DNA of 64,000 nt from Brachionus plicatilis (Eukaryota > Rotifera > Eurotatoria > Ploima > Brachionidae), in NCBI GenBank assembly GCA_010279815.1, contig QEOQ01000206.1, positions 1,356,854 through 1,420,853 of the forward strand, given 5' to 3'. The position numbers and the translations under genes are program-made. The notes under the pieces are model-generated. The model ran no database searches, was not told the origin of the DNA, and saw only the letters and a program-made list of their open reading frames with translations. Shown here piece by piece: positions 13,601-27,544 of this stretch; position 1 is the first letter of the stretch, and every line of letters begins with the position of its first letter.

Positions 13601-16600
13601 AAAAAGAGTTAGTTGATTCTAGCTTTATTTTCTTGACCTAGAACTTTCTTTAATTGACTTTTCATGGCTTTGACTAATTTTTGAACGCGTTTTTTTTATC
13701 GTCTATGTTCAACTCATTAAAAAAAAACACTAATTGAAAAACTTTGATTTGAATTGCAATTTCTATTTTATTCTATAATTAAAAAGTTAAATCTATCTAG
13801 ATTTAAATTTAAATTAAATTATTCATAGAAATGATGGTTTCAAGTAGTTTCGATTATTCGGGCTGATTCTCGGACAAAATCTTAGTATATTTTTGCGAAT
13901 GATCCAAGTCTAATTCAATTTAATACCACTCTTTCACAAAAATTCAACAATTCTTCAACTTTATGACAAAACTTGATTTTAATGAGTCAATTTAGTTTAC
14001 CAGATTAAAATTTTGAATTTTTTTTTTATATTCAATTAGTTTTTTTTCTAATTAAAAAATATATTGCTATTAAGTTAACTTGAGTTACTACAATTCTAAC
14101 CATGTTATGAAATTTTTTCAATTTTATCTTGACAATAGACTTAAATTTAAATTATCTTCCACTATCCAATGTTCATTTTAGCTCTAATTATTTAGTTAGA
14201 TTCTAATTTATAAATTAATTCTTGAAATTTATTTTATTTTAATTAAGTTTTCTTTTGGCTAGAATAATGTAAAGCTTGAGATTTTCGTAAAAAATAAAAA
14301 TTATTTTTTTGAATTTTACATTAGATCAAGTGGTATAAATTGAATTCAAAGAAAAATTGGAATGATTTTAATTTTTGGGAAAAATTTTAAGCTTTAATTC
14401 TGCGTTAAAATTAGAAAACTTGGTGTTGATGCGGAATCAAGATTTAAAAAAATCTTTAAAGCATTCGGTGTAGGTTAAGAATGTTTTAACAAAGACGTGA
14501 TGGTGTTTGCTTCATGCATCAAAGCTGTGTTTCTTTTTATGAGACTGCAATATCTAACAAGATAAAACAATATCTAATTTTCCACATGTGAGATGAATAA
14601 ATCATTTATAATAGATTAAAAAAAAATAGAAAATAAAGTCAAATTTAAAAATGGAATAGACCATTAATAGTAGTATTATGACATATTCTGCAACGAGTTC
14701 TGCTGACCGAGCTAAGCTATGGCAGATGCAATTTATTATCTTTAAATATTTAAAAAAAAAAAAAACTATACAAATTCAATTTTTGATATTGAAACAATCT
14801 ATAATTAAAAATATCTATCGTTTTTGTTCTTTAATGAGTTGAAAAACATGATGCATTGATTAAAAGTTATATGGAAGTTCGTCCATTGAATCAAATAAGA
14901 TAACAAATTTTGTTTTTAAATTATTCTTTTCTAAACTTAAAAATTATTTTTTTTATTTAATTTAAAAAAAAATACCTTAGCATGTGAAATTACTATATTA
15001 GAGAAAAAATTTCACTTTAATATTAGTTTTGCCCAAATTTTTAAAAATTATTATTCTTATTTTGAAAAAAAAAATACTAAAACATGTGAAACCATAAAAT
15101 AATCACACGGAATAGTTATCAATTCATGCCGGTTAAAAATCAATACCTCTTTGAATGTGTATTTCTTGGATACGGCATATCTTAATATTTAATTGGAGAT
15201 AGAATAAATTTTGTTATTAAACACAATATAATGAGCTTAAGTGAAAATTTGAGTGCAAATCTGAATTGAGAGAACCAAATTTCCCAAAATAACAATCATT
15301 TTTTAATCCCATTTAAACCTTTTAATTGACCAATTTCCTCAAGAGTCCTCATTGAAAAGAGAAAAAAATCATGACTCGAAACTATTTACATGCAATAACC
15401 TTTAAGTTCAATTTGGAAACCCTAGTTTAAAAGCTTTGTAGTCTCCTGATATTTCAACATGTATTTTCGTCTTTGTTTGACATAGTTTTTATTGTGGTTC
15501 ATCCAAAATGTAATTAAACTCTAAAATCTCTGCTATTGTTTGTATTTGTGTGATTTTAATACCACCCATTTAGAGCAATAATTAAATGAGATATTAATAA
15601 TTAAATAGATATTAAAATTTGCCAAAACTAAGTCCCAAGCTTAAAGTATTTAAGCGAGCTTCGAATGAACTGAAAGTAATCCCCGATATGTCCAAAGCAA
15701 GAATCTCACGATTGGACATATGAAACCGCGGAGTCGCAAGCCAAGTCTTTGAGTTAAGAGTCGAATTTGGAGTCATAAAGTGACTTGAGCATGTCCGAGA
15801 AAAAGACTGAAATTTTATATCTTAGGCTGAGCCAGACTTGGACGCTCTAATTGGATTAGTTAGAATGTAGGCACTCAGAGCCGGCACACCAAAGACTACA
15901 GCTGGACAATAAATTGAAAGAATAAATTAAAAATTTATTTATTAAAATAAAAAGTGTTTGACCAGTAAAGTTTTAATCAAATATGTTTATCTCTTGATCT
16001 AAAAGACTTTATAAAATATTTTATAGACTCAATGATAACCTAAATTTTAGGCCTCGAATGCTGCATTGAGTCAAAATAGACCCATTCGGCTAATAGATTA
16101 TTCTAGAAAAATATTAGAAAAATATTGTTTCTCATTACTCGAATGTCTAAAGATACTAGACGCTTGGTCACACAAAATTAGGGGTTTTTAGACATTTAAG
16201 AAAGCAAAATATTAACTTTAGTCCAACAAAAAAAAAAGATCTACATTGTTATTCTGTAGGAAAAAGCAATGAAACTAATTATTGTTTATTTGTAAACAGT
16301 CCCTTTGGTTTGTAGGTAAGAAAGAAAAACTAAAAACTTATGCTATCTGGGTTATTAGGTTTTTTATTCAAATCAAATTGAATTAAGCCAGTTTTGGACT
16401 GGAAACTGTGCTAGCACTAATTTTGAGCCCTTATGGTCTTATCCAATTTGGCCAATTCCTCCTGAGAAGGTTTGTTGTTGCCATTTGAATCAAATTTTTG
16501 AATTATCTTGAAATTAGAAATCTGTTTGACCTTGAGAGAATGATTACGATTTCAGACTGATATCGGAACAAATGCTATTTTTTATATTAGCCAAATTTAA

Positions 16601-19600
16601 TTATTAATTGATGCGTTATTAAACTTCTGCTGTGCCCCATATTCTCATTTAATCAAGCTCTAAAAAACAAACTAACAAAAAAAAAATTCAAGTCAAAACA
16701 AAATAAAAAAAAGAAGTTATTTAACTATTATTCGAGTCTAAATTGAATCTAAAAATCAATTTAATATTTTTAATTAAATGAACAAGAAAAATGAGGTTTT
16801 AACTTGGATAAACAAAAAATGATAGTTTCGTGACTATTCTCGACTTGATTTCGAGTTTAAATGATTAAAAACGAAAGTTTGGTCCTTAAATCCAATAAAT
16901 AAAAGAACTAGACCTTGAAAATAGAAAGAAAATTAATTAAGATTATCAATGAACTTAAACAAGATACAATTAGGAGAATTTTTTGAGTTTCATTTTCTTC
17001 AAAATTTCCTATATTTTTGCTGATAGAAGAAAAAGAAGAAGTGAAACGTCTTATAAGCTCAGAGTGAGTGGAAAATTCTCAAAAAGTCTTGTAATGGATT
17101 CAAGAGCTTTTCAAACTTGTTTTCACTTTTGTGCACTAATCATAAAATATATATCTTAAATAAATTTAATCAATTAAAAAATTTTATTTTTTTATTTCCA
17201 AATTTGAAGCTCGATTTTGTTTTTCTAACCGAGAAAAATTAAACAAAATGTGGTTCCATTTAAAAATTAGGGCCTCGAACTCTCATTTATTTGTGTTACA
17301 GTTAACTCAAAAATCAATATCGATCAACACAGATAGATCAATTAATAACATTAGTTTTATTGTGATTGTTTCTGCCCTATTTTCGAAGATTATTCTCCTC
17401 ATTCAAAAGCTTTTCAAAGTCCTTTGGTTTATTTTGGTTAAATCTTTGTCTAAACAAACATTTTGTGAGCGTATCGATTTTTAAAAAATAAAATAAATAG
17501 AAAAAATTTCAAAAACCAAAGCTGCAAAAGAACCATTCAAATTTAAATTGGTATTTTGTTTCAAAATCTCAGATTACCTTAAACACAATTTTTCAAATAT
17601 AAAATATAAAAAAATAAACTTTGATTCAGTGCCTTTGATGCTTTTAATCAAATATTTGATGTTTTGTTAAAATAAGATGTCTTAATTCGAATTAGTTTTT
17701 AATTTGGGCTGAAAAAAAATCAACATTTCTTGATAAAAATCGGTTTCTGATTACATTTATTGATAATTTAATTATATTGCAATTAATATATTTTAAAATC
17801 GAATTAGTGACAAAAAATTTGAAAACTTTGTTTGATTGCTTTTTTTTTTAAACATTAAATATTTTTTGATTAAATTAAACAAATAACTAGTTTAATATTT
17901 ACCCACATAGCTAATTTAATTAATTTGTGTTTGATATAAATTTTTGCCTTAAGTAAAGAGAAAATAAAATTATCATTGAGTTTGTTTCATTGCTTTATTA
18001 ATTCTTTTGATGAAAACTTGATATTGCACAATAGAAAAGTAAATAAATCAATTCTTGCTGGAAAAAAAGAAATATTTTAAAATCTTACTTAAAATATTTT
18101 ATTTATTTTTTTCTAATTGATCGTTAAAAATTTAAATTCTTTGAATTGAACCTTTTTGATCTTTAAATTTTGGTTTTGCCAATTTATTTAATTAGTCTTG
18201 TTATTTACAAGTGTATTTTTATAATTTTTGTCGTGTAAGATTTCCTTTTGTTAAGAAAAATTCTAACTGGATTCGAAGTGAATTTTTTTTTTGGACAATC
18301 AAAACCAGACAAATTTTCTAGGAATCGAAATTAGGCAGAATTGACAGAAGCCATATGAGAATATTGTAAAGCTTTATTGAAAAATAACCAAATCTCGCAT
18401 ATTTCATGTTTTAATTAAATGTATAAAATATTACGTAATTTGTCATAAATAAAATCCCCATAGCTAATTTTTATTTGAATTCTACATCCATTTATAAATA
18501 AGAAATATCATGTAAGCTTCCTTAAGGTAATTTTTTTCTAAATATACGCATATAAATCCTGTCTTGTTAAATTATATTGGGAATCTAAAATTTCTTAATC
18601 AACATTAATCTAAAGCTCAATTTTTTAAAATAAAGCTCGATTTATTATAAAGCTTTGTGGATAAAAAATCAATTTCTTGTACATAACAAAACACTTAAAT
18701 TTGTTGAAAAAAAGCCTCGATAAAGTAAAATTAATTTTTTACTAGATTCATAGTATTTTTTGTTAAAATGATTAGAACAACAAAAAGATGTATTTTGCTA
18801 AATAATTACATAAGAACTTATTTAACAATGACAGCTTCAAAAGTACTGATAAAAAATTATTGTTATAAAATTGTATTCATAAACTAAATAAATTTAGCAA
18901 AAGACCTGTTCGTTTAAAATTTCTGCGAGTTTTTTTATTAACTGATTTTTTTTAGTAATTATTTAATGATTAATTTGTTAAAATTTATACGGAAGAATGG
19001 CCACGTTCATTTGATCATTAGTCTAGCGTATATGGTTTATTTTTTTTTATTAATAAAAAAATATGAACCTATCTGAAAAGTCTTTACTTAAAAAATATCA
19101 AGTTAAAAATTAGTTAGAGAATTTTATTGATAATTTAGAAAAAATAAGTCTAAAATTTTATATTTTATACTCATCTGATTAATTGGGCTAACTCAAAACT
19201 ATTCTGATGATCTTTTATTGTGCTAAATTGGATAACATTTCTGTAAGTAATAATCTTTGAGTATAAAAATTCAACAAATAAAGATTTATTTATGAGTTGA
19301 CACCAGCGTACTTGATTGCAACTATTGCGAAAATTCCAAGATTTTCTTTTTTTGTTTACGAAATTCTATCTATAAACATAGTTTTTTTTCTAAGTATTCC
19401 TTATTTTTTTTAGTTGGCTTATTTTTGGTCTTGGTTCTGTTTACTATTTAGCTAAAATATCATGATAAAAATACCAGTATTGAATTTTGTTTGAGTAAAC
19501 AACAAAATATATTTTTTAAATATAAATATTAACTATTAATTAAAAAAATTAATCTTTCTTTTCGCTTCAAAATTTGAAAATCGCATTGGCTTTATATGAA

Positions 19601-22600
19601 TGAAAATTATTTACGATAATAATCTAGAAATTCGAAGCTGTTTTGCAAGAGCATCCAAAATTGAACACAGAATCCTGGACTACTTGATTTTGATTCTACT
19701 TTGAATATCATCAGACTTAAATACCTAATTTAGTCTATGTTTATTCGTTGTTCAAATCAGATATGGTTTTGATTTAAATCTTAGTTAAACAAATGTCACT
19801 GAATATAGACAGATGATTTTTTCTTGAACCATTCAGTTTTATCACTTGGAATGATAAGGTCCTGCTTATTATAAGGCTAATAAATTTTAGACCGTGTAGT
19901 TTTATCCATTTATTGTTTTTTTTTTAAAGGGCATTTTAAATTGCTTGAATCTTATCTAAATTTTCTTTCTCCCAAAAACAAAATTCATTTAATATTGTTT
20001 ATTAGTCTTTTAATAAACGATTTAATCTCTGTAATTACTAAAAATATTGACCGATTTTCAAATAAATATATTGCTTTGATATAAAATTAATTTAAGACCT
20101 CTATAATCTTTAGAAAACAAAAAAATAGGTTCGAAAAACGAGACCATGCTTTAATCTTTAGATTATACATAAAAAATCTGAAAAGTTTAAAAAAAATTTA
20201 ATAAAATATTATTTTTAATCTATAAATCTTTTTATGCTAGTTGAATGTTTAACATACTTAAATTATTATTTTATTCTTTTATTAGAAAGATGATGCAAAA
20301 AAAAAATCAATTTTTATTTGATTATATGAATTCTATTTTAACTCTGTCTTTCCAAAAAATTTAATTAACACTCAAAGGATAAATCCTCGTAACCTTCAAT
20401 AAACTAATTTTCTTGCTCAATATTTGAATGAGATGAAAAATAAATGTTTGGAATAATTTCCTTTTTAATATAAATATTGCCTTCAAATCAAATCTGAATT
20501 GATCGTAATTAATTTTGACATAATCATTTTTGTTCTACTTGGACAATATATTTTTTAAATTGTAAAATGATTTTAATTTCTACTAAAACAAATTTATGAG
20601 ATAGCTTTTAAAGTTGAGTCATATTCACAGCAAAGCTAAATTGAAATGAATTTTCAAAATTTCATCTAGATTTTGGCTAATAAAAAAAATAAAATTAATT
20701 AAATATTTAACTTCAACAAAACATATAATGAAATTGATCTTGAGGGATAAAATTTTAGTTCTATCATTAATTTAGTTTAAAATTTTAAAAAACTTGATAA
20801 AATACTCTCATCGACTCAGAAAAGTGTTTTTTTATTCTTTGCTAATTAGTTTACGACCAAAAACTTATCTTAAATTAGCATTCAAACTTTTGAAAGCAAA
20901 TCTTGAAGCATTTAATTTAATTTTTTTTTCTCTAATTGTTGATTTTTCATTATTTCAAAGCACTAGAATCAAGTGATTAGCAAGAAAAACGCTCCGAACC
21001 AGTTGAAGTCGGTTCACGTAACGTTTGAATAACCGTGTGTCAATACCAATAATTGTGACAAACAAATAATGGGACCTGGTTTGTGGACGAGAAATGCTAA
21101 TTACGATTCTAGACAATTTAATTGTGTTTATTTTGTCGAGAGAGCTTCTTTGAACATCATGTGTTGAAAAGAAAATTAATGATTTAGTATCCTCGGATTT
21201 ATTGAAAATTTGAATAATTCAATTTCCTTTTAGGAGCTTTTATATTAAAATTTAATGCAAATTACCCATCAAATTTGTAATTTGTTCAGCTACAATTTAC
21301 TTCTTGTATATACAATTAAAAAAGGTAGTTATTAATTTCGCTTAGATTTTTTTGTACTAGACTATTATTAAAAAAAATCAGTTTAATAATCGATCGGAAC
21401 CTAACTGATCGAAAATTTATACAAACATAAAATCTTATAAATTTAATACTTGAGTTGGGCATTCAAATAGTGCACTTATGGTCTATTAATTGATTTTTTA
21501 TTTACAAACGATTTGGGAAAATTATAGTTATTTAGATCCATCATTTTATATAATGGTTTCACTTGAAATTTGAACACATTGCAATTAAATGAATTTAACC
21601 TGAGTACAGATTCTTTTCTCAAAAATTGATGAGTGAAGGCGAATCACTTGAGAATTGGTTTATAAGAATGCAAAAAATCTTGAAATATTATCTTAATCTA
21701 CTAAAATGCTTAATTTAGCAAATTTAAAAAAAAATAAAAAACTTCTTATGCAATAAAACCATTAAAAAATATTGATTTTCTAAAAAGTCAAAAAAAAAAT
21801 TTAAATTTTTTATTAGATAAAATAATCACTTAAATGTGATAAATATTTCACTAGAAAAATAAAAAAATTCATTTATTATTTTTTTTGTTTAGTCCAAAGT
21901 TGATTAAAATTTGATAAATTTTTTTTTCACTCATACAAGCTGAACAATTTTAATGTTCCGAAAATAGTTCTATCAAAATATTGAAAAATAATAAATCAAC
22001 CATTCGGTTTTATATTTGGGCAAGATTTTTATCAAATCGATGAAGAAATAAAAGTTAGCAAAGCTCAAGCATGGTCATTGAAATAATTGAAATTGCTTCT
22101 TTATAGTGATTCTGTTTTATTTTTTTTTAGATTTATGATACAATAATTCACCCGCTGATAAAAAGATAGCCCCATATAAACCAGTCTAGGGTTTTAATTT
22201 AGATTTTAAATCATTTATTACAGATTATGATTTTAGGTCAAAGATTACTATCTTTATAGTAGGCACGAAAAAAATGAAATGATCTAATCACTGAAATTCC
22301 ACACAGACTATTTAGATATAAGAAATTTGCAACAAGTTTTTCCTATCACTTGAAATTTGTAAGATCTCAAAAATATTTTATGTACAAATCTAATTAACAA
22401 GCCCTCATTTGTTTTATTACCAATATACCGATAGATACAAAAGCCATAATTTCCTATCAAATTATATTAAATCCAAGTCCAATAAATTAAATTTTCAATT
22501 AATTTAGAAAAAATGATCGATTGCAAATAGTGAAAATTTAATTAGATTTGAGCATGATTTAAAATTTTGAGTGTAATGTACGTTTGACTAGAATGAAAGG

Positions 22601-24720
22601 AAATCATTTTACAGTCCATATTTCCATATCACGCAAGTGAATTCTACCTTATTAACATCACATTCTTTATTTGAAAAAAAAATTATAGAATTTTCTAAGT
22701 AATTAAAAAAATTAACTATTGTAAATCTAAATTTAGAAGAAGTCCAAATTTAGAAGAAGTTTTTTGAACCCAGAAAATCTAGGGTACTAAAAACTTTCTC
22801 TTAATCATCTCTAAGTTCATTAGCTTATGATAAATATAGAAAACAATTTATTATAAATTAAGAGCGGATTTAAAATAGTAATCAATCAAGAAATTTAATA
22901 AAAAAATAGAAAAAATTTTTAATTTTAGAAAAAATAAAATTTTTGAGCCCTCATTTTTGCTTAAACAACATTTGGTGATTGTAAAAAAATTAAAAATATC
23001 TAATCCAGGTGATGACATATCCCATTGTAATTTAATTTGTTTTTTTTTGTAATCCTTTGAACTAGTAGAGAAAATCAAGATACAATTAATCTATACTATT
23101 TTTCTCTTATATAATATAACTGTCACTAGACAAAAATTTTAATCAAATCTTCAAAATCCAAATCTAAAACAAATATTTCTTTAAAAAGCACAAATTTTAA
23201 TTTTGTTATAATTTAATCGACATTTTTAATAAACCCATTTATTTTATGGTCTATTTTTCTTCACAAATATGCATAACTGTGCCAAAAAATAACTATCTTA
23301 TCTGAAATAAATATTTAAATAATTTTTAAATTTGAATTTAAATTTCATCAAATAAACAAATGATGGACGAGCGCACTGATTTTGATTTTGATAAGGAAAT
23401 TAGATTTTCTTGTTCAAGTCCTAATAGCTCAAGTTTGATTTAAATGCTATCAATGAATAGATAAATTTTGAAACGATCATAAATTTAGTGGATAAGTCTA
23501 ATCAAGAAATAAATCTTTATTGTTAGTAAAATGCGAGTCTTTGAATGAAAGCAAAATTCAATTTTCTATGAGTCATAGATTTTTGGTGTTCTAGAGACAA
23601 ACTCTTGTTTTCGTGATTGCTGAATCTCTGATAAGAAGAGCTGATGGACATAAATAACATAAATCAATCAAAAATGCCTAAGTAATGGTTGATTTTAAAG
23701 CAATTTAAAAATCATATTAAATCAAAAAGCTGGTTTTGTAAAAAAAAAATATTCTAGTGTCGTTCTATGGCACTTAATTTTTATCACATTTTTCAACTAG
23801 AACGGGGCAGTATTGAAAATTCATATTTTTCAATATAAATTAATAAAAGCCAATTTGTAAGTCTCAAGATTTTTGTCAGCGGAATCGAATTAATTTAAGA
23901 TTTTTTCGGTTGACTTTATCCGCTCTGTTAGTCCTAAAATCTCGGAAGACTAATTCCCTGAGTTAAAATCATCAGATTTTTTTTCTTAAAATGCTCAGTG
24001 GCGTTCAAATTTGATTTGGTCACTTAAATTTCATATTTTTGATTGGAATGAATAGATTATCTCTATCAGGAAACTTGGGATTAATCAAAAAGGCTTTACT
24101 AACATCAGATTAAATTTAAACATAATTATTAAACATGACATGACATGATCTCACATGATTTTCATCGGGTATCAGTGACTGCAAAGCCGAAACAAGCAAA
24201 ATAGAACTTTGTCTAAAAATTTCTTTCCAACTCACATCTTGAAAAACTTTAAACAATTACAATAGCTTCAAAATAAAAAATAACTATTAATTTAAAATGA
24301 TTTATTTGTTTTCAATTTTAATGTATCAAAGTTTTCTTTTTATGAAATAGACATCCTTAAAGGTAAAAACTTATAATGATAATAATGTTTCTAAAAGGGA
24401 TTTTATTTGTGGTCATTTATGGGTATATGATGGGTTAGTAATTTTACTTTTAAACAAAGCTTTAATTCAAAGTTTATTTTAAATAGATAAATCTAAAAAT
24501 TTATTATAATAGAAATTTTGATAAATATAATTTTTTTATATTTATTATCTAAATTTTTTTTTTCAATCATGATAAATTAAATGCTATCATTTCTCTCTCG
24601 TTTGGTTAAAAAAGGACACAATTCCGTTCTGCGGTTGTCGAAGCGATACCTGTAATTATTTAATAATTATTTTAACTAGACTTTTTTCACCTTTAGAATC
24701 ATATCAAAAACATTTAATTT
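7610..24720. other. Gene-poor AT-rich interval
   Basis: No frame here has family motifs, a credible splice context or coding-like composition; the few frames of 60-80 codons look random. Islands of more mixed sequence occur near 8530-8640, 10310-11160, 12880-13110, 15620-15910 and 20990-21160. They hold words such as TAATTA, ACAAT and GATAA, and could be regulatory sequence for the receptor gene, whose 5' end faces this interval. That is inference. Confidence 0.4.
10337..10375. repeat. Short perfect inverted repeat (GCGATTAGG / CCTAATCGC)
   Basis: GCGATTAGG at 10338-10346 is matched by its exact reverse complement at 10366-10374, with a 19-base loop. It sits at the edge of the richest sequence island of the gene-poor interval. 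It could be paired homeodomain-type sites or a hairpin; nothing shows which. Confidence 0.4.
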
Positions 24721-24873
24721 ATATACAGTGGTGCAATAATCTGACTATTCTTGACACTTTTACGTAATATTAAGATATATAACAGTTAATTAAAGAAGTT
24801 ATTAAGAGGAATGAAAAGATGCCAAATAATTAATTTTATAAGAATAAAGACGTGAAAATTTTAATTAGACATA

Positions 24874-25866
24874 AATATGGTTTAATTTTTTGTGTTTGAA
24901 TTACAAAATGTATCCAATGTTGAAATAACATTGAAAAAGTGCGATGTTTCAAAAAAAAAAAATAATTTTAAGTTAATATTACAATCATGAAAAACTTGTT
25001 TTTTTTTAAATTTTGACTAGTGGTTTGTGCTATGATAATATATAAGATATCACTAAAGTCAAAATTTTTAAAGAAAAAAACAACGTTTTTCGGGTCGGTT
25101 AGGTGAACTATGGTTCATCTTTTAGTTGAACAATTCTTGTTCCCAGATTTAAGAAAAGAGGGCATTTGGATATTTTGAATTGTTGAAAGGGTAACACGAG
25201 GTCAACTAGATCAGAGCAAATGCTTTTTCTTAAGTTCCTTCAAATTAAAAAAAAACAAAAAAATATTAACTTTAATTATTGTTTATTTTTATATCAGTAT
25301 CGAGAATTAGGCATTCTATTAAATAGCTATTTTATTCAATTTATTCTCATAGTCTAGAAGTTTTTCACCTAATTTGAGATTTGATCACCTTTTCGTGAAA
25401 AAAAAATTAGGGAACTTATGGTTCACAAACACGCGAACAAAAATTGATCATAAAATATGTGAACTATGGTTCACCAAACTGACAAGATCGAGTTTTTCAA
25501 CGATTGAATATTAATTTAAATCTAAACGAATTATTTATCTTATTTAACTTTATTTTTAATTTTTTTGTTTCATATATTTTGCTTTAAAGATTGAGAAAGG
25601 TATAGTTAAACAAATAAATTATAAATAAATAATTTAAAAGTTAAAAAAAGAATTTTCAATTTTATTATACAAATTTCAAAATAAAAATTAAACTCATACT
25701 ATTTCATTAAAGAGTTTAATTTCAAATATGAAAATACTTGCAATAATTACTTAAAATTATTTTTATATTTGAAACTGAAAAAAATATTTGAAACATCGCA
25801 CTTTTTCAATGTTATTTCAACATTGGATTCATTTTGTGATTCAAACACAAATAATTTAACCATATT
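24874..25866. mobile_element. 0.99 kb element with ~77-bp terminal inverted repeats
   Basis: The sequence from ATATGGTT at 24875 to GATGTTTCAAA at 24951 recurs inverted at 25787-25866 with few mismatches, sharing ATCCAATGTTGAAATAACAT and TGAAAAAGTGCGATGTTTCA. TAA stands outside both ends, so a 3-bp target duplication (Harbinger type) is possible. Inside are palindromic words of the form GTGAAC-TATG-GTTCAC at about 25106 and 25460. No transposase is recognisable. The inner end of the repeat is shared with a second element at 26956-27233. Confidence 0.6.
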
Positions 25867-26200
25867 AAAAATTTTTAAGAATTTTTAGTTGTCCATGGAC
25901 GTGTCTAGCTAAATGTGTTATTTTTAGGTGTAATTAGGTCATTAAGGCTTCACCTAAAAACCCAAAAATCTCACCTAATAAACCAAAAAATCATCCTGTT
26001 TAACATAATTAGACTGAAAGGACAAAAATGATCACAATGACGCCGTTTTTTATGAAAAGTTTAAAATTTTGTTTATCCTTTTTTTACAAAATAATTTGAT
26101 TTTATTTGATAAAAATATTCGTTCTGTATAATCAAAAATCGTCAATATATCATAAAAATCAATCAGAATAAACAAAAAGAAGTTAAAAAAAAATTATTCA

Positions 26201-26293
26201 ATGGAAGATCTTGATAACGCAAAAAAAGATGTTTTTGAAAAAAAATTGAACACTACTCAAGCTTCAAATTTATACAACATTCCGAGACAATAA
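26201..26293 (+). pseudogene. Helix-turn-helix (Pipsqueak-type) transposase N-terminus remnant
   Basis: An ATG opens 30 codons (MEDLDNAKKDVFEKKLNTTQ, then ASNLYNIPRQ, stop). The pattern of an acidic start, TTQASNLYNIPRQ and a basic surround resembles the N-terminal Psq helix-turn-helix of pogo/Harbinger-type transposases and related genes. The frame ends at once and no continuation was found, so it looks like a fragment. Sequence on both sides repeats GGTGAA/TTCACC words. Confidence 0.3.
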
Positions 26294-26955
26294 CAAAGGG
26301 TTAAAATTTCAATGTGATGAATGTCTCGAATAATCTTTTAAACTAAAAAAAATCAAACATAAAATTTTTTTTAAATTCGTTAATAATTCGTTTAAATTTT
26401 TTTCTAAATAGTTATGTTGTAGCGTGTTTAGCGTAAAGAATAATAATAAAGAATATTTTAAATATTTATATTATTAAAAAAAACAAAAAATCTTTTTTTT
26501 AATTCTCATTGAGCTAATTGGGTGAATTCGGTGAATATCCTGAAAAAGAGGTTAGTTCTCGGGCTAAATATTTACAAAATCAGGGGTAATTGGGTTAACC
26601 TAATTCACCCAATTAACCGCAGGAGGTGAAGGGTGACTAGAAAAAACTGGTTTAATTCGGTGAGTATTTTTGGAGTTTTTCAATAAAATGAGTGCGAAAC
26701 ATGCAATAAAAAAAAATAGGTCATCCGGTTAGGCTCATTTACCATATATGTTCGAGATCTTTTGATAATTTTTCAAAGATTATTTTTCAGGATCATATGT
26801 TTTTTTTTTATTTATTAAAAATTTGATTAAATATTTTTTTCCGTAATGAATCACAAGATTTTGCCAAATGGAGAGAATTTAACAAGTGAGATAATACTGT
26901 TTTTATTATTTTTTACATAATTTTTGAAAAAATACGTACAATTACATTTCGTCTT

Positions 26956-27233
26956 TTAATGAAAATTTTCATACAATTTTGAAAAAGCATGAAAAAAGTA
27001 CGATGTTTCAAATTTATTTTTATTTCATTCTTATTTTTATTGCAATCTTATTTCATTGAAATAAAATAAATTAAAGGAAACATAGAATATTTGGTTTATA
27101 TTATTCTAAAACAAAAATAGATTTTATTAATATTTTTTATAAAAATAAGAAAATAAATTTCTTTAAAATAAAATAAATTTGAAAAATCGCACTTTTTTCA
27201 TGCTTTTTAAAAATTGTATCAAAATTTTCATTA
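26956..27233. mobile_element. Short inverted-repeat element related to that at 24.9 kb
   Basis: About 65 bp at 26956-27020 (TTAATGAAAATTTTCATACA, then GAAAAAGCATGAAAAAAGTA, then CGATGTTTCAAATTTATTTT) recur inverted at 27169-27233. The inner motif AAAAAGT(G/A)CGATGTTTCAAAT is shared with the larger element, which suggests one family. No coding content. Confidence 0.5.
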
Positions 27234-27544
27234 AATTCACCATGTGCAAGAAAATATTAATTTATAAAAAATTACGAAAAATTGTGAAAAAAAATGCTTT
27301 AAATTTAGGTAAAAAGCGAATTTTGAAACGGTAAATTTCAGTAAAAATTATTAAAATTTGGTAACAAAAAAAAAAAAATTCAATCAAATGTTTTTAATGC
27401 TTTTTAGACCTATCAACATTTTATTGAATTACGATCCGAATCACCTGTTATAAAAAATTAAAAAAATATATTAACATTAGGTTTTTATTTATACCTTTAA
27501 TACCTTTTTCAAATGACTTATATATTTATTATTTTTTTCAGTCG

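Noticed and set aside
17248..23078. Open frames of 60-78 codons at 17248, 20794 and 22851
   Set aside because: Chance frames by composition; no neighbours or splice sites make genes of them.
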